64,000 nt of DNA from an uncultured Coriobacteriaceae bacterium (GTDB taxonomy: Bacteria; Actinomycetota; Coriobacteriia; Coriobacteriales; Atopobiaceae). The notes beneath the pieces were generated by a model that saw only the letters and a program-made list of their open reading frames with translations, ran no database searches and was not told where the DNA came from. Numbering within the stretch: the stretch's first letter is position 1; each line of letters begins with the position of its first letter. The stretch is taken from NCBI GenBank assembly GCA_902798915.1, contig CADBYM010000002.1, positions 62,001 through 126,000 on the forward strand. The letters are read 5' to 3'. Made by a program: the position numbers and the translations under genes. Below, in pieces: positions 33,581-42,450 of this stretch.

Positions 33581-35457
33581 TACAACTCCAGCTCCATGCC
33601 CATGTGCTGCGCCTGGTCCTTGAGATACCACTTCCAGAAGTCCATTGACGTCAACTCGTGCTGGGCCTGTGCCCACTGCGCCGTAATCTCGTCCTTACGC
33701 TGTGCGTACTCCTTGCGCAAGGAGTCGTATCTGTGCAGCAGTTCCTGCGCGCGCTCGCGGTCCTTCCTGCGGAGCACGCCCTTCGTGCCGTCGAGCGTGA
33801 CGGCCAGCACCGCGTCCTTGCCGCGCACCTCGTTAGGAGCGTAATAGAATCCGTCAAAGGGAATGATCGCGAGGCCACCGCGCGCAAGCCACTTGGGACC
33901 GCGCTGCCCGTTGGCTGTGGCGAAGTCAAAGATGCGTTCGTTGAGGCTGCGCTGCTGTGGGTAGTACAACGCGTTGGGGTTGAATTGGATGCCCGCAGGC
34001 AGCTCGGCAAGGAGCTCGTCAATATCGCGGAGCGTCTCGTTCTTTTGGGAAATGTGCCTGTTGAGCTCGTCGGTCTGAAGGTGCTTGAGCCACTCCGGGC
34101 CCTTGAGGAAGTCTTCGAAGCCCATCAGGCACAACTCGGCGGCATCGTAGTTGAAGGTCTTGATGTCTATGCCAAAGTAATGGTTGAGGAAGAGCATGAA
34201 GTCCACATTGCCATAGATGCCCGACGCCGCCTGCGTGACGAACGTGTTGCGCATGGGATAGTAGCGCTCGAGCGCCGCACGGAATACGCCCGTGCTCTGC
34301 AGGTGCCAGATGCAGATACCGTTCATCGAGAGGATGCCGTCGGCAGCGCGGTTGCTGTACTCCGCGTCATCACAGCGGATGAATATGGGCAGGGAGAGGC
34401 CCTGCTCCTCGATGGTCGAGATGGGAATCGCGCAGTACCACCATGCCGCATAGCGATTCTCGAACTGGTAGTGTCGAGTCTCGAGCATGACTATGTCGTA
34501 GAGGTCTGTGACGCGAATGAAGTCGGTGCCAGGACGGGGCTTCTTCGTGGGTCCGAATGCGCCGCCTGGATCCACAAACCCGATGTCCTCGTGGAACTCA
34601 TCGGGCTTCTCGAGCGAGAGCATCGCGCCGCTGACGAACGAACGCGCATATTCGTCCTTCACCAGCGAGAGCAGGTTGAAGGTCCTCTTGATCGACTCCG
34701 GGCACACTTGGACGTCGTCGTCCATGAGTAGCACGTGGGTGGCCTTGGGCTCCTGTTCGACCGCTTCCATCATGCCGCGCGCAAATCCGCCTGCGCCGCC
34801 GACGTTGGGATTCGGGTGAATCTTCACGCGGTCGGAGGAGAGCCCATCGACGTCAAGGGTCCTGCCGTTGTCCACAACGTGCAACGTGAAGTGGCGCGCG
34901 ATCGGTTCGTCGCAACCGAGAATCTCGGACTCGTACTTCTTGATGTTGGGGATGACGAACTCCTCCTTTTGGAAGGTCGTGGTAGACACCGCGAGCTCCA
35001 CGTCGCGAATCTGGGCCTCCTCCACCCGTGCGAAGTAGTAGGCATCCTTCAGCTCGAAGGACTCTGAAGCGACGATCTCGAACGCCACGAGGGCGCAATC
35101 CGTCTGGGGGTAGGCGAAGTCGTGAGTCACAAAGTCCTCCTCGTCGAAGGAGGCGCTCGAGAACACGACGCGCATGGGATACTTGTTCGTCATACGGTAC
35201 CCCGTATAGACGACCTCGTAGCTCCCCTTCGCCTCAATGCGCAGCGACACGCCATCGATGGTGGTGTACGCCAGCCACTTGCCCAGCGAAAACGCGTTGA
35301 AATACGTTGCGAAGTCGTAGCGGACGCGCGAGGAAGAGACGAGCGCACCGTTCCCGCCATCGACGAGACCCACGGCTCCCTGTCGGATATACATCGCGGG
35401 ATACTGCTCGATATGCGGTCCGTTGACCAAAACATTACACAGGCGATAGTCGACCAT
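33580..35457 (-). CDS. GlfT2-like galactofuranosyltransferase candidate (GT2)
   Basis: This 625-residue protein has an N-terminal beta-rich region (about 1-170) and a GT2 domain with the metal-binding LMDDD (244-248), then RCDDAEYSNR (361-370) and WH (384-385). In mycobacterial GlfT2 the corresponding DDD, DDAE and WH motifs bind Mn2+-UDP-galactofuranose and supply the catalytic Asp. The helical C-terminal region also fits. It probably adds galactofuranose or a similar sugar to a lipid-linked wall glycan on the inner membrane face. No UDP-galactopyranose mutase gene is in the window. Start: ATG at 35457 with GGAGGG ten bases upstream; longer in-frame starts exist without a site. It overlaps lgt by one base. 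Confidence 0.8.
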   Translation of the reverse strand: MVDYRLCNVLVNGPHIEQYPAMYIRQGAVGLVDGGNGALVSSSRVRYDFATYFNAFSLGKWLAYTTIDGVSLRIEAKGSYEVVYTGYRMTNKYPMRVVFSSASFDEEDFVTHDFAYPQTDCALVAFEIVASESFELKDAYYFARVEEAQIRDVELAVSTTTFQKEEFVIPNIKKYESEILGCDEPIARHFTLHVVDNGRTLDVDGLSSDRVKIHPNPNVGGAGGFARGMMEAVEQEPKATHVLLMDDDVQVCPESIKRTFNLLSLVKDEYARSFVSGAMLSLEKPDEFHEDIGFVDPGGAFGPTKKPRPGTDFIRVTDLYDIVMLETRHYQFENRYAAWWYCAIPISTIEEQGLSLPIFIRCDDAEYSNRAADGILSMNGICIWHLQSTGVFRAALERYYPMRNTFVTQAASGIYGNVDFMLFLNHYFGIDIKTFNYDAAELCLMGFEDFLKGPEWLKHLQTDELNRHISQKNETLRDIDELLAELPAGIQFNPNALYYPQQRSLNERIFDFATANGQRGPKWLARGGLAIIPFDGFYYAPNEVRGKDAVLAVTLDGTKGVLRRKDRERAQELLHRYDSLRKEYAQRKDEITAQWAQAQHELTSMDFWKWYLKDQAQHMGMELEL

Positions 35458-35610
35458 AATCGTAGAACCCTCCAGCTGTTCGCACATGTCCACGAGTAGC
35501 GAGTATAACAGACTCGGGTAGAATGACACGCAGGGTACAGAAGGGATGGCCCGAGCACGAGGGAGCACGTCTCCCTTCCGCCGGAATCCGCAGGAGAAGA
35601 GGGGTCGAGC

Positions 35611-36837
35611 ATGCCAACGGCGTCAGTCGTCATTCCTTGTTACAACGCGGCCAGGTTCATCGAGGGGACGGTACGAAGCGCCCAGGAGCAGACCATCGGC
35701 GACATCGAGATCATCTGTGTGGACGACGGCTCCACCGATGGCACCCTCGAGCTGCTTCGCGCCATCGCCGAGAAGGACGCCCGCGTGCGCGTCATCTCGC
35801 AAGAGAACGGCGGAGAGGGCGTCGCGCGCGACCGTGGCCTCTGTGAGGCAACGGGCAGCTGGCTCTACTTCCTCGATGCCGATGACCTTATGATGCCCCA
35901 GCTGCTCGAGAAGTCCATCGCCCGCGCGGAGCAGACCGCCGCGGACGTCGTGGTGTTCCGCACCATAATGCTCGATGACCAGACGGGCGAGGAGTACCTC
36001 TGCGCCTGGTCGTTCCAACGCGACTGGACCTCAGACGACACGTTCCGTCCGCAGGACCATCCCGAGCGTCTGTTCAACTCCTTCCAGAACTGGGTGCACA
36101 ACAAGCTCTTCCGCGGGTCGTTCGTACGGAATCACGACCTTCACATGCAGCACGTGCATCGCACGGCAGACCTCCTCTTCACCTGTCGCGCGCTCTCCGA
36201 GGCAAACCTCATCTCCCTGCTTGACGAGCCGCTCCACCGCTATCGGGTAAACAACGGCCAGAGCGCTATGGCGACGAGCGACCGGTACCCCCTCGACTTC
36301 TACGAGGCATTCCTGGCGCTGCGCGCATCACTTGAGGAGCAAGGCACCTGGGAACTCTACCACGACTCCTTCGTGAACTGGGCCATCGACGGCGTCGCCT
36401 TCAACCTGCGCGTCGCACGCAACTACGAGGCCTATCAGCGAATCACGAAGACCATGTGCGAGGAGGGGTTCGATCGGCTCGACATCCGAGGGTTCCCGCG
36501 CGAGAAGTCCGATATGCTCGCCCGCTACGACCAGATTGAGCCCCTCGTCAACGGGGATCCGCACGAGGCGCTCTTTAGGCTCGCCACACAATGCAGGGAC
36601 GACTTCGACGCCGCTTGCACCGCAGCGTCGCGCGCGCGGGTACACGTCGCACAGCTCGAGCAAGAGGTCACTCGAACTCGCAATGAGCGGGCACATGCGG
36701 AGGAGGAGGTCGCAGAGCTGCGCCATGTCCTCGGTTGCGTGACGAGCTCCGCGTCGTTCAAGGCCGGTCGTGCCCTGACATTCGCCCCACGCCACCTCGC
36801 GGAACTTGCCCGTCATGTGCGCAATCGCACGCGTTAG
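35611..36837 (+). CDS. GT2 glycosyltransferase with C-terminal coiled coil
   Basis: This 408-residue protein has a standard GT-A domain: SVVIPCYNAARF, DDGST (38-42) and LDADD (88-92), which bind the nucleotide-sugar and metal. The C-terminal region (about 325-375) is a coiled coil rich in Glu, Arg and Ala, followed by a basic tail, features seen in wall-glycan and teichoic-type transferases that act at membranes. The donor and acceptor cannot be read from the sequence. It is divergent from the GlfT2-like gene. Its stop codon interlocks with that of the convergent ABC permease gene in four bases. Confidence 0.88.
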   Translation: MPTASVVIPCYNAARFIEGTVRSAQEQTIGDIEIICVDDGSTDGTLELLRAIAEKDARVRVISQENGGEGVARDRGLCEATGSWLYFLDADDLMMPQLLEKSIARAEQTAADVVVFRTIMLDDQTGEEYLCAWSFQRDWTSDDTFRPQDHPERLFNSFQNWVHNKLFRGSFVRNHDLHMQHVHRTADLLFTCRALSEANLISLLDEPLHRYRVNNGQSAMATSDRYPLDFYEAFLALRASLEEQGTWELYHDSFVNWAIDGVAFNLRVARNYEAYQRITKTMCEEGFDRLDIRGFPREKSDMLARYDQIEPLVNGDPHEALFRLATQCRDDFDAACTAASRARVHVAQLEQEVTRTRNERAHAEEEVAELRHVLGCVTSSASFKAGRALTFAPRHLAELARHVRNRTR

Positions 36838-38489
36838 GGCTTTGCCACTTGGGAGGCAGTCCCCTTTGCGTCGCCTTGTCCCTCAAGGGACGACCCCCTT
36901 TGTGCCATCCGCACTACCCAGACGTAGCTGATGACAGCCAACGCGGTCGCCAGCAGCGTCAGTACAAGCGCCACCAACCTACCGTCGATGTGCATGCCAA
37001 GGACGACCACCAGAACGGTGAGTCCCATGGTCACGAACATGTTGGGAAACAGGTAGACGACGACCGCCGCGCCCTGCTTGATCACCTCCACCTCGTTCTC
37101 CCAGTCGAGTCGCATGTGCCGGATACCGCACACGCATCCCCACGCCGTCGAAAACGCACATAGGGCTAAGCCCAGCAACAGGTACAAGCCCGTATCGAGC
37201 ACAGGCACCCGCGCGGACACACACAGACAGAGGGTCGCGAAGACCATGAACGGGACGGACAGGCACAGGTTGAAGAGCATCTTGCCTTGGTACACCGTCT
37301 TCATCTCGATGGGCAGGCTCTGCAGAATCCAGTAGTTCTTGCCTTCGAGGGACGGCGAGCACGTCGTGGTGGCAACCATGCCGATGAGGAAGTAGACGAT
37401 GAGGGGAATTGCGGGCCGAAGTATGGCCGCGTCAATCGGCGCTCCCTGCGTGACGGTCGCGACGATTCTGTCGAACCCGATGACGAGCGTGCCCACGCCG
37501 AGAAAGACGGCAAGCACCTCGCCCATCGCGCCGTTCACCATGTAAACACTGGAGCCAGTCATGCGCTTCAGTTCCTTGAACGCAATCGCTCCCATCACGC
37601 TGCGCCTTCTCTGCGCGGTCATGCGATACCTCCCCTTGGCCGCATGGGACCGTAGCGCCGAGTTGATGCTTCGATAGGATTGGCCGACGATTCGGAAGAC
37701 GATGGCAAAAAGCGCGACGCTCACCCCGACGAGGAGCAGGGCGCCCGGCACGGATCCTTTCGCGATTGCGTCCGCAAACCATCCGGCGGGCGGATAGCTT
37801 CGCGCGGCATCGGCAGTCATCGCAGACATCTGCTCGAGGACCAGTTCGGTCTTGTTGTTCCGGAACAGGTCGTCCATGACGAAGCGGAGCGCAAAGAAGG
37901 CCAGCACAAAGACGAACATGAGCAGCGTCTGAACGATGTTCGTCTTCTTGAACCCCGCACTGAGCTTCGCGATGAGGAGCCCTATGAGGGAAGCCGCCAG
38001 CATCGGAACGACGGGCAGGAACAAAGAGAGGACGACCCACGCTAGGTACGCGACTACGGGCGGACGGGCAAAGATCGCGTAGCCAACCATCATAGAGAGC
38101 GAGATGCTCGCATACCATGGCAGGCTCTTGACGTACATGTACAGGAACTTGCACCCCGCCACGGTGCTCGGCTCAAAGGGAAGCGACATCAGCGCGTCGT
38201 ATTCCTTGAAGTTGAACAGATAGCCGTTCGTTTTGAACAGCGTGAACACAAAGGCAAGCGCGCACAGCGTAAGCGCACACAGCGCGGGAACGGCTTCCGC
38301 CATGCCAATGATTCCGTAGCCGACGCACATGGTCACACAGTAGGCCATGATCATCACGTAGAGAAACGCAAAGCCGACGGCATTCGCGATGATGCGCCGC
38401 TGCTTCCGGCCATCTGTGGTGTGCCGGTATATGTTTCGCTGGCTCGTGGAGAGGAGCAACGCCTTCAGGAGCACAACACCGTCACGCAT
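36834..38489 (-). CDS. ABC-2 type transporter permease
   Basis: This 551-residue protein has many hydrophobic helices, arranged in two halves separated by a cytoplasmic loop (about 265-300, Arg-rich), typical of the large fused ABC-2 permeases of Firmicutes and Actinobacteria. Its start lies eight bases inside the end of the ATPase gene upstream, so both halves of the transporter are made together. It may export a peptide, drug or lipid; nothing identifies the substrate. GGAGG precedes the ATG by about nine bases. Its position inside a polysaccharide region does not by itself show that it exports glycan, because glycan exporters have shorter permeases. Confidence 0.85.
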   Translation of the reverse strand: MRDGVVLLKALLLSTSQRNIYRHTTDGRKQRRIIANAVGFAFLYVMIMAYCVTMCVGYGIIGMAEAVPALCALTLCALAFVFTLFKTNGYLFNFKEYDALMSLPFEPSTVAGCKFLYMYVKSLPWYASISLSMMVGYAIFARPPVVAYLAWVVLSLFLPVVPMLAASLIGLLIAKLSAGFKKTNIVQTLLMFVFVLAFFALRFVMDDLFRNNKTELVLEQMSAMTADAARSYPPAGWFADAIAKGSVPGALLLVGVSVALFAIVFRIVGQSYRSINSALRSHAAKGRYRMTAQRRRSVMGAIAFKELKRMTGSSVYMVNGAMGEVLAVFLGVGTLVIGFDRIVATVTQGAPIDAAILRPAIPLIVYFLIGMVATTTCSPSLEGKNYWILQSLPIEMKTVYQGKMLFNLCLSVPFMVFATLCLCVSARVPVLDTGLYLLLGLALCAFSTAWGCVCGIRHMRLDWENEVEVIKQGAAVVVYLFPNMFVTMGLTVLVVVLGMHIDGRLVALVLTLLATALAVISYVWVVRMAQRGSSLEGQGDAKGTASQVAKP

Positions 38490-39225
38490 CGCCGTCTGCC
38501 TCCAAGAACGTCTCCTCCAGGAACGTCTCCTCCAGCGAGTGTCCCTCAGTCAGCTCCTCCATCGTGCCAGAGGCGATGATCCTGCCCTGCTTGATAATCG
38601 CGACCTTGTTGCAGAGCTTCTCAGCCACGTCGAGTACGTGGGTCGAGAAGAAGACCGCCGCACCGCGCGCGCACATCTCGCGCATGACCTCCTTCAGGGT
38701 GAAGGTCGCCTTGGGATCGAGCCCGACGAAGGGCTCGTCCAACACCAGGAGCTTGGGATCGTGGATGAGTGCCGAGATGATTGCCAGCTTCTGCCTCATG
38801 CCGTGCGAGTAGGCGCCGATCAGGTCGCCCAGGTCATCCGTGATCTCGAAGAGGTCGGCATAGTGACGAATGCCCTGCTCACGTTCCGCAGAACCCAAAC
38901 CGAAGACGTCCGCCACGAAGTTCAGATACTGGATGCCGGTGAGGTTCTCGTAGAGGTCGGGGTTATCGGGAATGTAGGCGGTGACCCGCTTGCACGCCAT
39001 CGGCTCGTCCTTGACGGAATGGCCGTCGATCAAGATTTCTCCGTCGGTAAAGTCCAGCACGCCCACCACGGCGCGGATCGTCGTCGATTTGCCTGCACCG
39101 TTATGCCCGATGAAGCCGTAGATGTCGCCACTCATGACGCTGAGCGTGACGTCGTCTGCAGCCTTCTTCCCCGCCCCGTAGGACTTCGAGTAGTGCCTGA
39201 TGTCAAGCATCGCGCGATTGCCCAT
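38482..39225 (-). CDS. ABC transporter ATP-binding protein
   Basis: This protein of about 247 residues has Walker A GHNGAGKST, signature YSHGMRQK and Walker B LLVLDEP, with PDNPDLYENLTG as Q-loop region and STH as H-loop. It powers the permease encoded immediately downstream, with an eight-base overlap. The start at 39225 is chosen because GAGGGG lies nine bases upstream; ATGs at 39234 and 39210 are alternatives. The C-terminus contains a duplicated LEETF segment made by a 15-base tandem repeat. It lies 14 bases after the HAD phosphatase gene and is probably in the same operon. Confidence 0.92.
   Translation of the reverse strand: MGNRAMLDIRHYSKSYGAGKKAADDVTLSVMSGDIYGFIGHNGAGKSTTIRAVVGVLDFTDGEILIDGHSVKDEPMACKRVTAYIPDNPDLYENLTGIQYLNFVADVFGLGSAEREQGIRHYADLFEITDDLGDLIGAYSHGMRQKLAIISALIHDPKLLVLDEPFVGLDPKATFTLKEVMREMCARGAAVFFSTHVLDVAEKLCNKVAIIKQGRIIASGTMEELTEGHSLEETFLEETFLEADGDA
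38506..38535 (-). repeat. 15-base tandem duplication at the end of the ABC ATPase gene
   Basis: The 15-base unit GAACGTCTCCTCCAG occurs twice in direct succession (38506-38520 and 38521-38535) and encodes LEETF twice. The duplication keeps the frame and lies in the C-terminal tail outside the ATPase motifs, so it is probably a recent slippage event. Confidence 0.9.
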
Positions 39226-39239
39226 GTCTCCCATCCCCC

Positions 39240-40067
39240 TCACGCAAGGACGTACTGCTCGAGATAGAGACCCATGCCGTCCTCGAGCACGCCGAACTCC
39301 GTTATGGCATCTGCCACCGCCTTGCACTCGTCACAGCCGTTGGCCATGCACACGCCCCACCCGGCCGCCTCGAGCAAGGGGATGTCGTTGTCCATGTCCC
39401 CGATGGCCAGAATCTCGCCCGTAGAGATGTTGTTGCGCTCGGCATAGCGGCGCAGCGCTACGCCCTTGTCGAGCCCTGGCGTCATGAACTCCACCGTACC
39501 AGGGAAGGTCCGCACTGCGCTCCAGTTGGGCGAGGGATGGGCACGGACCACATCCATGATGAGCTTGTCCAACTCAGGCGTTGGCTCGTACTGGCACTCG
39601 ATCTTGCCAGTGTCCTTGCGCGCCATCTCCTCGGGGGTGGAGAACTCCCAGTTCGATTTGTTGCGGATGACGCTATCCTTCAGATGCTGGTCGAGCCGCT
39701 TGACCAGCACGTGGTCGTAGGCGTTCTCGTAGACGATGACATTGCAATCGAGCGGCCACATGAACTCAAGAATCTCGCCGATGTAGTCCTTGCTGAGCAG
39801 CATGATGTGCTCGATGCCTTCGTGACCCTTGTCCCAGAGGTCGCCACCGTTCATGCCGATGGCGAGGTCGAACTCAAAGGAGAGACCCCAGTCGTGTGCC
39901 TTGTCCAGCGAACGTTGGTCCAGCGGGCGACCCGACGCCGTGCCAAAGAGGATGCCTCGCTCGTGCAGCGCCTCCATGGCCGCGAGCGTATGAGGAAGTG
40001 GCTTGCTGCCCTTGATGTTGATGGTGCCGTCGATATCGGCGACAACCGCCGTGATCTTGTCAATCAT
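39240..40067 (-). CDS. HAD-superfamily phosphatase (Cof/IIB type)
   Basis: This 275-residue cytoplasmic enzyme has HAD motif I DIDGT (11-15, nucleophile Asp), the SGRP motif, a type IIB cap domain in the middle and the C-terminal GDMDND metal site. Cof-type phosphatases dephosphorylate sugar phosphates, flavin or pyridoxal phosphates with overlapping specificity; the substrate here is not predictable. GAGGAGGAATC precedes the ATG. It is upstream of the ABC transporter pair on the same strand and downstream of two large glycosyltransferase genes, so it may be part of a long minus-strand operon from 44.9 to 36.8 kb. Confidence 0.92.
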   Translation of the reverse strand: MIDKITAVVADIDGTINIKGSKPLPHTLAAMEALHERGILFGTASGRPLDQRSLDKAHDWGLSFEFDLAIGMNGGDLWDKGHEGIEHIMLLSKDYIGEILEFMWPLDCNVIVYENAYDHVLVKRLDQHLKDSVIRNKSNWEFSTPEEMARKDTGKIECQYEPTPELDKLIMDVVRAHPSPNWSAVRTFPGTVEFMTPGLDKGVALRRYAERNNISTGEILAIGDMDNDIPLLEAAGWGVCMANGCDECKAVADAITEFGVLEDGMGLYLEQYVLA

Positions 40068-40140
40068 GATTCCTCCTCACACCGGCTACGTACGTCGAGC
40101 CCGACAACTTCATCCTACTATGTTACTTTGCGCAACGAAC

Positions 40141-42411
40141 TCACCAGCCGAGCTCGCCGTAGGCACCGAATGGATTGGTGTTTGGGTTGAGCGCGGGATC
40201 ACCCTGCGCATAGAACTCGGCATGACGGCCCATTACGTACGAGCGCTCGCGCAGGAGCCGCGCACGCTGACGCGCGTCGGTCGACTCGCGCCCACGCGTC
40301 GAGAACTCTCGGTGATACAGCAGCGCGTGGGCGGCGACCGTCACCGCATAGCCCGCCTCGCCCGCACGCAGGCAGAAGTCCGTGTCGTTGAAGCCCACCG
40401 CGAGGGCTTCGTCGTACCCGCCCAGCTCTTCAAAGAGCGCACGACCGACCATCTGACAAGCACCCGTCACCATGGAGTAGTCACCGGGCATCGCCGCTGC
40501 CAAGCACGACCCCGGCGCCGTCCGCGTGAGGTTCTGGAACACGTGGCAGTTGTCCCCATTCGGGTTCGCGACCATGCCGACGTGCTGGATGAGCCCGTCG
40601 TAGAAGAGCAGCTTGGCGCCCACGATGCCCACCTCGGGCCGCATGAGGCAGCCGAGCATCTCTTCCAGCCAAGTGGGTTCGATGACCTCGGTGTCGTTGT
40701 TGAGGAGCACGACGTAAGCGCCGGCAGAGCGTCGCACACCAAAGTTGACGAGGGCGGAGTAGTTGAACGCGCCCGGCGTGGGAGATTCCCAGGCGACCAC
40801 CTTGATGCGCTCGTCACGGGCGCGCAGCTCATCATAGAGCGCGAAGGTCCGGTCGTCGATGCTGTTGTTCTCCACCAGCACGACCTCGAAGTTCTCGTAC
40901 GTGGAACGATCCAGAATCGACGAGACGCACGTATTGAGAAGCCCGGCTTGATCGCGCGTTGGGATGACGATGCTCACGAGCGGTCGCGGGTCGGGCAGCT
41001 CGTAGCGCACGCGGTACGTACCCGCAACCGCACCTTCCACCACCGTAGCAGCGATGCCCCGACGGGCAAGATGCTCCTTGAGGGCACGACACCCCGCCTC
41101 ATAAGCCTCCCCCCACGCGAAACGCGCCTCCGCAGGCGTGTGGCACAGCACCCGCGGCACATGCACCGGCTTTCGGGCAACCTCGAAGGCACGTAACGCA
41201 AGGTCGTACAGCTCCGCGCCCTTCGCGAGCGCTCCGTGCGACCGCGTGGCCGCAAGGACCTTGGCACTCACGACCAGCAGATTGCCCACCGCGTTGCGCA
41301 CATACATGCTCCCATAGTTGGGAAAGCTTTTGAGCCACGGCGCGCGCACGGTCATGCCATCCCGCACGTCCTCGTCGCAGTACAGCACGTCGGCCGTTGG
41401 CTGCGCGCGTATCGCACACACAAACTGCCAGAGCGCGTCGGGCTCCAGCGTGCACCCCTCACGCAGAAACATCACGTAGTCACCCTGGTCGCCCAGCTCC
41501 CATCGTGCGTACGACTGCGCCTCGAGCGACGTCACAAGCGCGTCCGTCGCGTCTGGGACAACGACGCTCACGAGTGGGTCATCGTCACGAGAAGCGTCAC
41601 GATGACGACCAAGCTCGGCATCCGTAGCTCTCCGCAGCGCAAACCACGCCGCATAGCCCGCATCTGCCTCGGCACCGGCAGCAAGACGCCGTCTGCCCTC
41701 AAGCATGCCCGCCGCTCGCGGCGCATTCATGCCCGCAAAGCAGCGATGGCCCGCAAGGGTCGCCATGACGTAGAACGAGCGCACCCCCTCTGGAAGCGCA
41801 CACGAGAACGTCACGAGCCGTACGGGCAGCGGCCGATCCTTCGAGTTGGGAACGACTTGGTCTTCCATGACGATGGGCGTAGCGGGAATCCGCTGCGCAA
41901 GCCCATCGTAGACGGCAAGGGTCGGCTCACCCTCGGCAGAGCCGGTAGGAAACTCCGCGACGACGCGCCAGACGACCATGCCATCGTCAGATGGCCAGAC
42001 ATCATGCACCCAAGCCCTCGCCCGACCCGCATTCGGACGCTGCTCGGACCCCCTGAGCAGCGTCGCGACCTCGGGCCGCGCCACGCTCAGGAGCCGCGAG
42101 GAGACCTTCGAGCCCAGCGGGGGAAACGTCAGCTCGCGCATCGCCGATGCGCCTTCGAACAGCGTTATGACGCACGAACGCCCAAGCAGTGGGACGACCA
42201 CGACCCACGCCGCGCGAGCGCGCGCATCTATGGTCGCCATCTCCCAAGGCGCCTCCACGGGCAGCAGGGCGCAAGGCACCGAAACGTCACCGACGCAAGC
42301 ACGCACGTCGAGCTTCAACGCGCGCTCCACCGACCACAGCGCGACGTAGCCAAGACCCTCGCCCCGGCAGCGTCCGGCAACCTTGACGCGGCTGTCCCCA
42401 ACCTTCTTCAT
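40141..42411 (-). CDS. large GT2 glycosyltransferase with one intact and one degenerate GT-A region
   Basis: This 756-residue protein has an N-terminal region of unknown fold (about 1-280), a shortened GT2-like segment (about 285-460) and an intact GT-A domain (about 480-720). The intact domain shows PLVSIVIPTRD, VENNS, LLNNDTE (NND at 571-573) and GFNDTDFCLRAGE, as in rhamnosyl- and related transferases of surface glycan loci. In the first segment the stretch that normally holds the DDGS motif is missing (SYARWELGDQGDYVMFL), so it probably does not bind nucleotide-sugar. GAGGGAG precedes the ATG. It is 40 bases after the next gene upstream on the same strand, so they are co-transcribed. Confidence 0.88.
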   Translation of the reverse strand: MKKVGDSRVKVAGRCRGEGLGYVALWSVERALKLDVRACVGDVSVPCALLPVEAPWEMATIDARARAAWVVVVPLLGRSCVITLFEGASAMRELTFPPLGSKVSSRLLSVARPEVATLLRGSEQRPNAGRARAWVHDVWPSDDGMVVWRVVAEFPTGSAEGEPTLAVYDGLAQRIPATPIVMEDQVVPNSKDRPLPVRLVTFSCALPEGVRSFYVMATLAGHRCFAGMNAPRAAGMLEGRRRLAAGAEADAGYAAWFALRRATDAELGRHRDASRDDDPLVSVVVPDATDALVTSLEAQSYARWELGDQGDYVMFLREGCTLEPDALWQFVCAIRAQPTADVLYCDEDVRDGMTVRAPWLKSFPNYGSMYVRNAVGNLLVVSAKVLAATRSHGALAKGAELYDLALRAFEVARKPVHVPRVLCHTPAEARFAWGEAYEAGCRALKEHLARRGIAATVVEGAVAGTYRVRYELPDPRPLVSIVIPTRDQAGLLNTCVSSILDRSTYENFEVVLVENNSIDDRTFALYDELRARDERIKVVAWESPTPGAFNYSALVNFGVRRSAGAYVVLLNNDTEVIEPTWLEEMLGCLMRPEVGIVGAKLLFYDGLIQHVGMVANPNGDNCHVFQNLTRTAPGSCLAAAMPGDYSMVTGACQMVGRALFEELGGYDEALAVGFNDTDFCLRAGEAGYAVTVAAHALLYHREFSTRGRESTDARQRARLLRERSYVMGRHAEFYAQGDPALNPNTNPFGAYGELGW

Positions 42412-42450
42412 GACGGCTCCCTCACTCGTAGCACCCGGCGCGCAGCGCCC

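Noticed and set aside
36834..39225. ABC transporter pair considered as the missing glycan exporter (Wzm-Wzt)
   Set aside because: The permease is about twice the length of Wzm/TagG proteins and the ATPase is of the small drug/peptide exporter type, so it is not a good partner for the Wzt-like ATPase.
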